A DNA stretch of 64,000 nucleotides from Robertmurraya massiliosenegalensis JC6 (lineage in GTDB: Bacteria > Bacillota > Bacilli > Bacillales > Cytobacillaceae), in the NCBI RefSeq assembly GCF_000311725.1, contig NZ_HE978511.1, positions 831,214-895,213 of the forward strand, given 5' to 3'. Shown here in pieces: positions 56,168 through 64,000 of the stretch (its first letter is position 1; each line of letters begins with the position of its first letter). Both the position numbers and the translations under genes were made by a program. Below the pieces are notes generated by a model. That model searched no databases and had not been told where the DNA came from. It saw nothing but the letters and a program-made list of their open reading frames with translations.

Positions 56168-56204
56168 TAAAAAAACTGCCTATCCATTGAACAGGCAGTT
56201 TTCT
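56168..56204. terminator. Bidirectional terminator between the small gene and med
   Basis: A perfect 8-bp stem (aactgcct / aggcagtt) with an 11-base loop and flanking A and T runs lies between convergent stop codons. Confidence 0.85.
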
Positions 56205-56208
56205 ATTG

Positions 56209-57165
56209 CTACTTTGGTAATTTCCCCGTTTGCTTATACGTCTCGATCTTTTCATTGAGAGAATCGATATACTTTTGATCCACAAGCGGGCTGAATTCTC
56301 CTAACGAAATGACATCATCCTGAAAATCAAAAGTAAGATTACCAGATTCTAGCTTCCCTTTGTTAAACTGTTCAGCGACAAGTTCATATAATGTGTCAAC
56401 ATGTTGGACAGTACTCGTCAATACTGTTGATTCACCTAAATCTGACTGATCAGAGATATAACCGATTGCATAGAGACCTTGTTCTTTAATTTTTTCAATG
56501 ACGGGGACATTGTACCCATCACCTGCTGGATAGATGACATCAATATCTTTTGCAATCATATCATCTAATAGCATTTGTGCCCGTTCCACATCATCCCACT
56601 GCCAAACGTATTGGATATCGACCTCTACATCTTTGTTCTCAAATATGGCCCCTTCATAAAAACCTTCTACTTCTGGTTGCCACTCGTAGGCAGCGATAAT
56701 TCCAACATGATTCGTTTTTGTCATATGTCCTGCGAGCATACCACCAAAAAAGCCCATAGCGTATGCATCGAAGTTCAAGCTTGTCGTATTTTTTTGCGTT
56801 GCGTTGCCATTGAAGCTGACAAAGTGAATATGAGGATAGTCACTTGAAAGCTCGCTGAAATACTCCGCATACTCATTGCCATGACCAAAAATAAGATTCA
56901 CACCTTTTTGGTCAAATTCTTTGACTGCTCTTTGAACGACTGCTTCTGAATTCATTCCTTCTTTATAGTAAACATCCACATTGAAGCGCGATTGGATTTT
57001 TAACATACCTTTATAGCCCTTTGTACCCCAAACCTGATCATTAACAGTTTCAGGCACTAACAATCCTGCTTTTTTTAATTCGCCTGTCCCTAATGTTTGT
57101 CCACACGCTGAAAGCGTAAAAAGGCATAAAAGAATCATCCCGAAACAAGCTAATATCCTTTGCAT
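56209..57165 (-). CDS. med: BMP-family lipoprotein Med (positive regulator of comK)
   Basis: This 318-residue protein has a lipoprotein signal peptide ending in TLSACGQ (Cys21) and a BMP/PnrA-type periplasmic-binding domain with KGYKGMLKIQ, GHGNEYAEYF and GFFGGMLAGHMTK blocks. In B. subtilis Med raises comK expression; its ligand may be a nucleoside-like molecule as in other BMP proteins. The ATG at 57165 fits the family length; the frame is open 42 codons further up. In B. subtilis med overlaps comZ, which is not seen here. Confidence 0.85.
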   Translation of the reverse strand: MQRILACFGMILLCLFTLSACGQTLGTGELKKAGLLVPETVNDQVWGTKGYKGMLKIQSRFNVDVYYKEGMNSEAVVQRAVKEFDQKGVNLIFGHGNEYAEYFSELSSDYPHIHFVSFNGNATQKNTTSLNFDAYAMGFFGGMLAGHMTKTNHVGIIAAYEWQPEVEGFYEGAIFENKDVEVDIQYVWQWDDVERAQMLLDDMIAKDIDVIYPAGDGYNVPVIEKIKEQGLYAIGYISDQSDLGESTVLTSTVQHVDTLYELVAEQFNKGKLESGNLTFDFQDDVISLGEFSPLVDQKYIDSLNEKIETYKQTGKLPK

Positions 57166-57287
57166 TCTTTTTCCGCCTCTCAGATAAAATAGAGGATCAA
57201 CCTTTCGTCCTAGTCGAAATGATTTAATCTCTTTAATTCTACATTTATCCGACATAATTGGAAAGAATTTTTTCTTGCTCTTAATAA

Positions 57288-58067
57288 TCATTGAAAATGT
57301 ACGAGTTTTTGTTGGTTTTTTATACCAGTTTCAATGGATGTTTCTAGTGGAACGACCACTTCAATTCCTTCACCATCACTTCGGACATCCCTAACAGGAA
57401 CATCCTTAATGTTTAAATAGTTTGCACACTCTTCCCAACCATTTATCTGATCGTTTCTTAATAAATAGCGTTCCTTATCGTCATCCACTAGCTTTAATAC
57501 TTTCCTAACCATATCTTCTACGTACAGTGCATCTGCTGTCCATTCTCTTGCACTCAGGTTCCATTCGTCTTTTTTCTTTGTTAATGCTTGCTGAAAAAGA
57601 AATACATCTGTTTGCCATGGTCCAAAGATCGTCGGCAAAAGAAACTCTTGAACATCCTTATCGCTTCGAAGCAATGATATATACTTTTCCAATTTCACTC
57701 TGTTTTCTTTAAATGGATCATTTCTTAATGAAAGTGGGAGTAGAAAAACGATTTTATCGCTATTTTTCATGAGCCACTGATAATTTTCATCATGGAAAAG
57801 CGAATCTTCATATCCTCTCATAAAAAAATCATAATAATCGACCATTACCACCTCATAATCATCCGTGTTTCTGGTGAGAGCATCAATACTCTTCTCCTCA
57901 AAATTTGCATTTCTGCCAATTTGTAACCGCTTTTCTTCTATTAAATAAGACGCTTCGTCACTCATTTGATGATGAATCCCGAGCACCTCTACTCCTTCTT
58001 CAAGCAACTTTTTTGTAAAATGGAATCCTAAAAATTCAAATGTACCAATAATCATTACCTTGTCCAT
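57288..58067 (-). CDS. yjaV: YjaV-like protein with degenerate NAD(P)-binding motif
   Basis: This 259-residue protein looks like an extended SDR (epimerase-type) Rossmann protein, with beta-alpha-beta start MDKVMIIGTFEFLGFHF. The usual GxxGxxG is present only as Gly8 and Gly14; the middle glycine is Glu11. No YxxxK pair is obvious. By position (upstream of med, downstream of yjaU) it corresponds to B. subtilis yjaV. It may be a non-catalytic relative. A fold assignment is likely, an activity is not. Confidence 0.7.
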   Translation of the reverse strand: MDKVMIIGTFEFLGFHFTKKLLEEGVEVLGIHHQMSDEASYLIEEKRLQIGRNANFEEKSIDALTRNTDDYEVVMVDYYDFFMRGYEDSLFHDENYQWLMKNSDKIVFLLPLSLRNDPFKENRVKLEKYISLLRSDKDVQEFLLPTIFGPWQTDVFLFQQALTKKKDEWNLSAREWTADALYVEDMVRKVLKLVDDDKERYLLRNDQINGWEECANYLNIKDVPVRDVRSDGEGIEVVVPLETSIETGIKNQQKLVHFQ

Positions 58068-58068
58068 A

Positions 58069-58124
58069 ACAAAAAGCCTCCCTCAAGTAAACTCTTACTC
58101 CATCCTATGCTTAGGGAGGCTTGA
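58069..58124 (-). terminator. Terminator between yjaU and yjaV
   Basis: A perfect 10-bp stem (aagcctccct / agggaggctt) with a 29-base loop lies in the gap and is followed on the minus strand by T residues. Confidence 0.75.
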
Positions 58125-58172
58125 TTATTTCATTCGATTAAAGAAGGCTCATACTGCTTTTAAGGAATACCT

Positions 58173-58913
58173 TTATAAGACTACTTCATGTGTTTTCATA
58201 AAAGTGATCATATAGTAGTCCATCTGTGGTTTCTTTTCTGGGAGAAGGTAACTGATTGTAATCGGGACATCTTCATTCTTCCACATGACAGAAAGATTTT
58301 TTAGTAAATTCGATTGTTTATAGGCGCGATTGCCTGAGAGAACATGAATGATCTTAGTTGGAATATCTGAATGAAACTGAGGACTCTCAAATTCAGGCTT
58401 GCTAATAATTTCGATAATTTGTTTGCTCTCCTTATCAAACGAATATGACAGCTCTCTTAATAGCTTTTTATAAAAAAACTTATGCTCCTTTTCCTGTTCT
58501 AAATGATGCTTCAATGAAAGGACGGGGTTTAATAGGACAATGGAGCGAATATTTCCTTTCATTTCTTTCATTAGCTTCAGTGCCACCAAAGCCCCCATTC
58601 CTTCAGCTAAAATGTGAATTTTGCTATTAATGATTTCTGTTCGGATTATATATTCATATAGGCGTTTGGCCAGATTGACGGCTTTATCACTACCCCAATT
58701 CTTTCCATATAAATTTGAATAGAAAACGGTGTATCCCGATTTCCTAAAGCTTTCAATTAACAATTGCTTCCCTTCATTTTGAGTCCAAAAACTTGATTTC
58801 TCATCAACAAAATGACGTTCGTCACCAATAATAAGGATACCGAAACCAGTTGGTTTTTCGGGATAATGAATCATATTCCATTCGGTATCCAGTTTAAAGT
58901 TTCGGTGCTCCAT
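58173..58913 (-). CDS. yjaU: YjaU-like alpha/beta-hydrolase-fold protein lacking the nucleophile
   Basis: This 246-residue protein has the alpha/beta-hydrolase core: FGILIIGDERH strand, SFRKSGYTVFYSNLYG, and an elbow at residues 101-115. The elbow reads AEGMGA, so the serine of the usual GxSxG is Gly105. A catalytic serine is therefore absent at the normal place, and the protein is probably not an ordinary esterase. The position next to yjaV matches B. subtilis yjaU. Function unknown. Confidence 0.7.
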   Translation of the reverse strand: MEHRNFKLDTEWNMIHYPEKPTGFGILIIGDERHFVDEKSSFWTQNEGKQLLIESFRKSGYTVFYSNLYGKNWGSDKAVNLAKRLYEYIIRTEIINSKIHILAEGMGALVALKLMKEMKGNIRSIVLLNPVLSLKHHLEQEKEHKFFYKKLLRELSYSFDKESKQIIEIISKPEFESPQFHSDIPTKIIHVLSGNRAYKQSNLLKNLSVMWKNEDVPITISYLLPEKKPQMDYYMITFMKTHEVVL

Positions 58914-59117
58914 GCGAAAAACTCCTTCTATGAATTTACTCTTATTAATGTATGAAGTTATGTCTAAAGTGAAAGGGAGGTTCGCCCATATATGCTTGAT
59001 TTCTTTTACGTTTTTTATCTTGTAAGCGGTACAGTTCCTTTTAAACCAAGTTTTTCTTTATCAATTGGAGTCGCTATGGTAAAATGAAAAAGATGTTAAA
59101 AGTAAGAGGTGATTACG

Positions 59118-59309
59118 GTGAAATACTTTTGGACTTTATTCTGGACATTAGCTCTAGTTCAAATGTTAACGTACGTAGCAAGCTCAATGATCGGAGTTCC
59201 TTTTGATTTTGTAACTGGTGCCGTCTTAGGTGTAGTGGCTACCATTGTTATCTTAATCTTCCCTGCCATTATTCCAAATGAACCAAGTGGCAAAGAAGGC
59301 GTACATTAA
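59118..59309 (+). CDS. yjzD: YjzD/DUF2929 small membrane protein
   Basis: This 63-residue protein begins MKYFWTLFWTLALVQMLTYV, has two membrane segments (residues 3-24 and 31-52) and ends in a polar tail (NEPSGKEGVH). This agrees with the YjzD (DUF2929) family. The GTG at 59118 is chosen because the preceding aagaggtg is its ribosome site; a GTG at 59109 lies inside that site. The function is unknown. Its terminator is shared with clpB. Confidence 0.78.
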   Translation: MKYFWTLFWTLALVQMLTYVASSMIGVPFDFVTGAVLGVVATIVILIFPAIIPNEPSGKEGVH

Positions 59310-59398
59310 AGATAATATGTAGTACGAAATCAAGTAAGAGGCGTAAATATCGGTCTTTTTGGTATTTAAGAAAACAATGTAAATTAGAAATGCTGGGG

Positions 59399-59442
59399 AA
59401 AAAAAGTCATCCTGACTTTATGCTAGGATGACTTTTTTGTTT
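59399..59442. terminator. Bidirectional terminator between yjzD and clpB
   Basis: A perfect 12-bp stem (aaaagtcatcct / aggatgactttt) with a 12-base loop and flanking A/T runs lies seven bases before the clpB stop. Confidence 0.9.
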
Positions 59443-59448
59443 GTCCAT

Positions 59449-62046
59449 TTATTTTGATAATTTGATTGTATCGCCTTCAAGGACAATTTGTACACGACTA
59501 TTTTCACCGACATCGCCTGCAATGATTGCTCTAGCCAGCAATGTCTCCACATGACGTTGGATAAATCGTTTCAACGGCCTTGCCCCATAGACTGGATCAA
59601 ACCCATTTGTTGCAATATATTCCTTCGCTTCCTCTGATATGCTCAACTGAATCTGTTGATCCTGTAATCTTCTCTGCAATTCTGAAATTAATTTTACGAC
59701 AATTGACTTTATATTATTCAATGTTAACGGTTTAAAGAGGATTGTCTCATCCACACGGTTTAAAAATTCCGGACGGAAATGACCTCTTAATTGAGCCATA
59801 ACTTGCTCCTTAACTTCATCTGATATGCTTTCCTGATCTACTTGACCTTCTAATAAAAAATGGGAGCCAATATTTGAAGTCATAATAATGACCGTATTTT
59901 TGAAATCAACGGTTCTTCCTTGTGAATCAGTTACTCGCCCATCATCTAGCATTTGCAATAAAATATTGAACACATCTGGATGAGCTTTTTCAATTTCATC
60001 AAGTAAGATAACGGAATATGGCTTTCTGCGCACTGCTTCTGTCAACTGTCCACCTTCTTCATAGCCAACATAACCTGGGGGTGCTCCGACAAGCCTTGAT
60101 ACAGAGTGCTTCTCCATATACTCCGACATATCAATACGGATAATCTGCTCCTCACTATCAAATAATGATTGCGCCAATGCTTTAGCTAATTCGGTTTTTC
60201 CAACACCTGTTGGCCCAAGAAAGATAAACGAACCAATCGGTCTGTTCGGATCTTTAATTCCTGCCCTTGCTCTTAGGACTGCATCGGAAACTAAGGAGAC
60301 GGCTTCATCTTGTCCCACAACTCGTTCATGAAGAATTTGTTCTAGTCGTAATAACTTCTCTCGCTCTCCTTCTACCAGCTTCGCAAGAGGGATGCCTGTC
60401 CATCTTGCCACAATATTCGCAATTTCCTCTTCCGTTACTTCCTCACGAAGAAGCCTTTCACCGGCTTGCTTTTGCACTTCCTCCTCCAGTTCTTTTAACT
60501 CTTTTTCTAGTGCTGGGATTCTGCCGTGACGTAATTCAGCCGCTTTATTTAAATCATATTGATTCTCTGCTTCCTCAAGTTCTCTACGTAATCTTTCCAA
60601 TGTTTCGCGTTTCTCTTGCACTTGATGAATACTTTCCTTTTCAGACATCCACTTTGCTTTCATGGAATTCGCTTTATCACGCATATCAGCAAGTTCTTTT
60701 TGAAGTGTGGACAGTCTATTCTTACTTTGTTCATCTTCTTCTTTTTGTAGTGCCGCTTCCTCGATTTCCAATTGCATAACCCGTCTTGTAACCTCATCTA
60801 ACTCTGATGGCATCGAATCAATTTCAGTTCGAATCATAGCACATGCCTCATCGACAAGATCAATCGCTTTATCAGGTAAAAAGCGATCAGATATATAGCG
60901 ATCAGATAATACAGCAGCTGTCACTAAGGCACGGTCATGAATATTTACCCCATGGTGAATTTCAAATCTCTCTTTCAATCCACGAAGAATTGAAATTGTA
61001 TCTTCAACGTCTGGTTCTTGAACGAGTACTTGTTGGAAACGTCTCTCAAGAGCCGGGTCCTTTTCTATGTACTTGCGATGCTCATCCAAAGTCGTTGCAC
61101 CAATACAATGCAGTTCCCCTCGCGCTAACATTGGCTTTAACATATTACCAGCATCCATTGCTCCTTCTGTTTTTCCCGCTCCAACAATGGTATGAATTTC
61201 ATCTATAAAAAGGAGAATCCTTCCTTCGCTCTTTTTAATCTCATTTAATACAGCTTTTAATCTTTCTTCAAACTCTCCTCGGAACTTAGCTCCTGCAATA
61301 AGGGAACTCATGTCAAGAGAGAAAATTGTTTTATCCTTTAAGCCTTCTGGAACATCTTTACGTACAATTCTTTGAGCCAGCCCTTCAACAATCGCTGTTT
61401 TCCCAACTCCAGGCTCACCAATTAAAACTGGATTATTTTTCGTTTTTCGTGAAAGAATTCGAATCACATTTCGAATTTCCCCATCGCGGCCAATAACGGG
61501 ATCGAGTTTTCCAGATTTCACTTCCGCCACTAAATCTCGACCATACTTTTTTAGAACATCATACGTTGCTTCTGGATTTTGTGAAGTCACCCTTTGATTC
61601 CCCCTTATTTCTTGGACCACTTGAAGTACTGCCTCATAAGTGATTCGTTCTTTCTGCAAAATTTCCCCAATCATTGATTGTGTATAGTTCATCGATGCCA
61701 ATAATACATGTTCAACCGAAATAAATTCATCTTGAAATTTTTCCATTTCCCTTTCAGCCTCTGAAAATAGCCGATGCAACTTATTTGTAATGTAGAGCTT
61801 CCCTTGCTCCACACCACTACCAGACACTTGAGGCTTCTTATGAAGTAATTCTTTTAAGTCATTCTCAAATTGTTGGGAAGGGAGATGGACTCTATCCAAA
61901 ATGGCAGCGACAAGACTGTCATCCTGTTCGATTAATGCAAGAAACAAATGGTCTTCGTCGACCTCCTGATGTTCTTTTGAAATCGCAATAGATTGGGCAT
62001 TTAATAAAGCCGTCTGCAATCGTTCCGTCATTCTGTTCAGATCCAT
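59449..62046 (-). CDS. clpB: ATP-dependent disaggregase ClpB
   Basis: This 865-residue AAA+ protein has the N-terminal Clp repeat domain, two ATPase modules (Walker A GEPGVGKT near residue 210 and GPTGVGKT near 610) and a coiled-coil middle domain (about residues 400-520) that distinguishes ClpB from ClpC. It resolubilises aggregated proteins with DnaK. B. subtilis has no clpB, to my knowledge, so this gene is an addition to the yjzC-yjzD pair. A perfect CtsR-type direct repeat lies between the promoter and the ribosome site. Confidence 0.95.
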   Translation of the reverse strand: MDLNRMTERLQTALLNAQSIAISKEHQEVDEDHLFLALIEQDDSLVAAILDRVHLPSQQFENDLKELLHKKPQVSGSGVEQGKLYITNKLHRLFSEAEREMEKFQDEFISVEHVLLASMNYTQSMIGEILQKERITYEAVLQVVQEIRGNQRVTSQNPEATYDVLKKYGRDLVAEVKSGKLDPVIGRDGEIRNVIRILSRKTKNNPVLIGEPGVGKTAIVEGLAQRIVRKDVPEGLKDKTIFSLDMSSLIAGAKFRGEFEERLKAVLNEIKKSEGRILLFIDEIHTIVGAGKTEGAMDAGNMLKPMLARGELHCIGATTLDEHRKYIEKDPALERRFQQVLVQEPDVEDTISILRGLKERFEIHHGVNIHDRALVTAAVLSDRYISDRFLPDKAIDLVDEACAMIRTEIDSMPSELDEVTRRVMQLEIEEAALQKEEDEQSKNRLSTLQKELADMRDKANSMKAKWMSEKESIHQVQEKRETLERLRRELEEAENQYDLNKAAELRHGRIPALEKELKELEEEVQKQAGERLLREEVTEEEIANIVARWTGIPLAKLVEGEREKLLRLEQILHERVVGQDEAVSLVSDAVLRARAGIKDPNRPIGSFIFLGPTGVGKTELAKALAQSLFDSEEQIIRIDMSEYMEKHSVSRLVGAPPGYVGYEEGGQLTEAVRRKPYSVILLDEIEKAHPDVFNILLQMLDDGRVTDSQGRTVDFKNTVIIMTSNIGSHFLLEGQVDQESISDEVKEQVMAQLRGHFRPEFLNRVDETILFKPLTLNNIKSIVVKLISELQRRLQDQQIQLSISEEAKEYIATNGFDPVYGARPLKRFIQRHVETLLARAIIAGDVGENSRVQIVLEGDTIKLSK

Positions 62047-62058
62047 GTCATTTCCTCC

Positions 62059-62075
62059 TTTGACCTTCTTTGACC
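62059..62075 (-). promoter_or_regulatory. CtsR operator of clpB
   Basis: The minus strand reads GGTCAAAGAAGGTCAAA, two perfect GGTCAAA heptamers spaced by three bases. This is exactly the CtsR consensus RGTCAAANANRGTCAAA. It overlaps the ribosome site and lies just downstream of the -10, so CtsR would repress clpB until heat stress. Confidence 0.92.
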
Positions 62076-62084
62076 TTTTACTCC

Positions 62085-62112
62085 ATTATAATCCATTTTT
62101 TCCATATGTAAA
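62085..62112 (-). promoter_or_regulatory. Sigma-A promoter of clpB
   Basis: On the minus strand TTTACA (62107-62112) is followed after 16 bases by a perfect TATAAT (62085-62090). The -35 hexamer forms the tail of the yjzC terminator. Confidence 0.8.
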
Positions 62113-62137
62113 GCCACCCCTTGAAGAGGGTGGCTTA
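62110..62137 (-). terminator. Terminator of yjzC
   Basis: A 7-bp GC-rich stem (gccaccc / gggtggc) with an 8-base loop follows yjzC on the minus strand. Its short T tail is part of the clpB -35 element. On the plus strand it is followed by tagtttgttttt. Confidence 0.7.
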
Positions 62138-62168
62138 GTTTGTTTTTACAATGTTTTACCTGACAAGG

Positions 62169-62360
62169 TCAACCTGAATCTCTCGGTTTCGTTTTATACA
62201 TCCAATGGCGATTATGATTTGAGTTTTCTGGAAAACGATCGCCTGCTTTAAGTCTAATTTTTTTTGGATTCATTACGCCATCGCCTTCTTCACCTATTTC
62301 CACATATATCCCATTATTCGGTGCTTTCTGACCGGCACGAAATTTATGGCTCTGTCCCAT
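62169..62360 (-). CDS. yjzC: YjzC family protein
   Basis: This 63-residue soluble protein begins MGQSHKFRAGQKAPNNGIYVEIGE and contains the LKAGDRFPE repeat-like block and a basic C-terminus, as in the YjzC family. Two similar xKAGxxxP motifs (FRAGQKAP and LKAGDRFP) are visible. It lies between argF and yjzD in B. subtilis as well. The function is unknown; ribosome site aaggagtg. Confidence 0.8.
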   Translation of the reverse strand: MGQSHKFRAGQKAPNNGIYVEIGEEGDGVMNPKKIRLKAGDRFPENSNHNRHWMYKTKPRDSG

Positions 62361-62533
62361 ACATACACTCCTTTCCTTCTGTTTAACGTTATTATTTCCG
62401 TTGATAGATCTTTCATGAATCGAAAATCAAATGAAACTTTCTTTTTTTCTCTTTCGTCTATACATAGCGTACACGTCGATATCAGTTGTGATATAGTAAA
62501 GATTGTGAATTTGTTTAAATCAGGAGGAACATT

Positions 62534-63343
62534 ATGGATTTTTTTGAAATAGTAAAATACTTTCTACTAGGACTTTTTCAAGGTTTTACTGAACCCATTC
62601 CGATTTCATCAAGTGGACATTTAGAAATTGCAGGGCATTTCCTCAATGTAGAAATTGAAGGATTAAGCTTTGCCCTTTTAGTCAACACAGCATCCTTAAT
62701 CGCTGTCCTGATTATTTATCGCAAAGATGTATGGAGATTAATCGAAAACGGCCTTGCCTATATAACAAAGCGTGAAGAATCAGCTAAATCTGATTTCCGC
62801 TTTATTATTTACTTAATTATTGGGACAATCCCAGCTGGTGTTATTGGCATTTTGTTCGAGGATTATATTGAAAAACATTTAACAGGTGTAAAAGTAGTCG
62901 GAATAACATTGTTAATTACAGGGGTTGCGTTATGGCTTATTCGTAATTTACGTGGACGGAAGAATGATGCAGATCTTTCTATTCGTGATGCGCTGATTGT
63001 TGGACTCGCTCAAGCTGTCGCACTCATCCCAGGAATTAGCCGCTCTGGAGCAACAATCGTCGCAAGCATGGGATTAGGAATGAAACAAGAAACAGCGTTA
63101 AGATATTCCTTCTTATTATATATCCCAGTGAGTGTCGGCGGCATGATTCTTGGATTTAAAGACATATTAGCAGACGAGAATCTCGCACAATTGGCATTAC
63201 CTTATACATTTGCTTTCTTCGCATCATTAGTTGCATCCTATTTTTCACTAAAATGGTTCATGAATATCATGGCTCGAGGAAATCTCAAATATTTTGCGAT
63301 TTACTGTTTTATCGTCGGACCGTTAGTATTCTTCTTATCGTAA
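62534..63343 (+). CDS. uppP: Undecaprenyl-diphosphatase UppP (BacA type)
   Basis: This 269-residue membrane phosphatase has about eight hydrophobic segments. Both family motifs are present: the Glu-rich [15 protein letters not shown] near residues 15-29 and PGISRSG near 165-171. It removes a phosphate from undecaprenyl diphosphate, recycling the lipid carrier for peptidoglycan synthesis, and gives bacitracin resistance when overproduced. Ribosome site caggagga. It is convergent with argF. Confidence 0.93.
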   Translation: MDFFEIVKYFLLGLFQGFTEPIPISSSGHLEIAGHFLNVEIEGLSFALLVNTASLIAVLIIYRKDVWRLIENGLAYITKREESAKSDFRFIIYLIIGTIPAGVIGILFEDYIEKHLTGVKVVGITLLITGVALWLIRNLRGRKNDADLSIRDALIVGLAQAVALIPGISRSGATIVASMGLGMKQETALRYSFLLYIPVSVGGMILGFKDILADENLAQLALPYTFAFFASLVASYFSLKWFMNIMARGNLKYFAIYCFIVGPLVFFLS

Positions 63344-63346
63344 ACG

Positions 63347-63382
63347 CAAAAAAGCCTACCAACGATTTTGTAGGCTTTTTTG
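63347..63382. terminator. Bidirectional terminator between uppP and argF
   Basis: A perfect 10-bp stem (aaaagcctac / gtaggctttt) with a 10-base loop and flanking A/T runs lies between convergent stop codons. Confidence 0.9.
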
Positions 63383-63386
63383 CTCT

Positions 63387-64000
63387 TTACTGTAAAATTT
63401 CAACTAACAATGCTTTCTGTACATGAAGGCGGTTGCCCGCTTGTTGAAATACAGAAGAATGGTTCCCATCAATCACTTCCCCTGTCACTTCTTCTCCTCT
63501 ATGTGCCGGCAAGCAATGAAGGAAGAGATAGTCATCCTTTGCACCAAGGACCAACTTTTCATTCACCTGAAAATCTTTGAAATCGATGAGGCGCTGAGCA
63601 TTTTCTGCTTCTTGCCCCATACTCGTCCAGACATCTGTATAGATAACATCAGCTCCGGCAACTGCTTGGGTTGGATCGCTTTCAATCGAAATTTCCCCAC
63701 CATTTTCTAAAGCGAATTTTTTAGCAAGTTCGGTTACTTTCTCATTCGGTTCATATCCGATAGGTGTGGCAACAACAAGGTTCATTCCTACTTTTGCAGC
63801 AGCGATCATTAACGAATGAGCGACATTATTCCCATCACCAATATAGACCATCTTAATCCCTTCCAATTTTCCTTTTTCTTCTTGAATCGTTAATAAGTCA
63901 GCCAAAGCCTGGCAGGGATGATACAAATCAGTCAAACCATTAATAATTGGAATGGTTGCATGCTCCGCTAGCTCTACCACCCGTTCGTGAGATAAAGTTC
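63387..64000 (-). CDS. argF: Ornithine carbamoyltransferase (3' part; continues past the window)
   Basis: About 204 C-terminal residues of OTCase are visible; the frame is still open at the window edge, so the N-terminal carbamoyl phosphate domain is outside. The hinge-side motif HPCQALADL, the SMGQE block and the ornithine-domain signature [11 protein letters not shown] are present. The enzyme makes citrulline from ornithine and carbamoyl phosphate in arginine synthesis. In B. subtilis it is the end of the arg operon, upstream of yjzC. Confidence 0.95.
   Translation of the reverse strand, partial: TLSHERVVELAEHATIPIINGLTDLYHPCQALADLLTIQEEKGKLEGIKMVYIGDGNNVAHSLMIAAAKVGMNLVVATPIGYEPNEKVTELAKKFALENGGEISIESDPTQAVAGADVIYTDVWTSMGQEAENAQRLIDFKDFQVNEKLVLGAKDDYLFLHCLPAHRGEEVTGEVIDGNHSSVFQQAGNRLHVQKALLVEILQ

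Noticed and set aside
60267-60779. 170-residue frame on the plus strand inside clpB
   Set aside because: It lies fully antisense to the ClpB coding sequence, has leucine/proline-rich shadow composition and no ribosome site; clpB is certain.

Overview
The window is a stretch of low-GC chromosome from a spore-forming member of the Bacillaceae. Many gene families are recognisable from Bacillus subtilis (SpoVA, SpoVIF, CotO, CotZ, Spx, MecA, Med). Gene order follows the B. subtilis argF-yjcH region almost gene for gene, but runs leftward. Compared with my recollection of B. subtilis the following are not seen: comZ, yjbB, yjbE, the thiamine cluster between yjbQ and fabI, and cotV/W/X/Y. A clpB gene and a YhcN-like/spoVAC-D-Eb operon are additional. 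So this is a Bacillaceae species other than B. subtilis; I cannot fix the genus. There is no phage, insertion sequence or CRISPR array, so this is core genome rather than an island.

Layout, left to right. 1-6.4 kb: a DMT permease, a DDAH-like hydrolase, tRNA-Val(GAC), a small WYL-like protein, and a leftward TAXI-TRAP transporter (binding lipoprotein, DUF1850 protein, fused permease). 6.5-12.1 kb: the yjcH-yjcG-yjcF group, a DUF421 membrane protein, a UvrD-type helicase (YjcD) with a CoiA-like zinc module at its N-terminus, and SpoVIF. 12.2-18.8 kb: an SDR oxidoreductase, then sporulation genes (YjcZ-like peptide, SpoVAEb-AD-AC, YhcN-like lipoprotein, a tiny GCGCGKKK protein, YjcA, CotZ, CotO) and fabI. 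18.8-28.1 kb: YjbQ antiporter, PrpE, RluA-type pseudouridine synthase, NAD kinase, the small alarmone synthetase YjbM, YjbL, YjbK, a lytic transglycosylase, truncated haemoglobin and the Spx adaptor SpxH. 28.3-35.7 kb: PepF, CoiA, cardiolipin synthase, MecA, Spx and YjbC. 35.9-52.2 kb: a DUF4015 glycosidase-like protein and two oligopeptide ABC transporters (oppABCDF and an appDFBCA-type operon) flanking trpS and yjbA. 52.3-64 kb: YjaZ, FabF, FabH, an unknown small protein, Med, YjaV, YjaU, YjzD, ClpB, YjzC, UppP and the 3' part of argF, which runs off the right edge.

Themes: (i) stress proteolysis and competence (Spx, SpxH, MecA, CoiA, Med, ClpB); (ii) type II fatty-acid synthesis, with matching FapR-like operators before fabH and fabI; (iii) spore coat and germination genes with sigma-K-like promoters; (iv) peptide uptake, with a CodY-like box before oppA. 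The best regulatory sites seen directly are a perfect CtsR-type direct repeat at clpB and the two FapR-like operators. I found no convincing wholly new multi-gene system. The most interesting items are the zinc module shared by CoiA and the helicase, the extra spoVA operon, two neighbouring proteins (YjaU, YjaV) with degenerate active-site motifs, and several small unannotated proteins.
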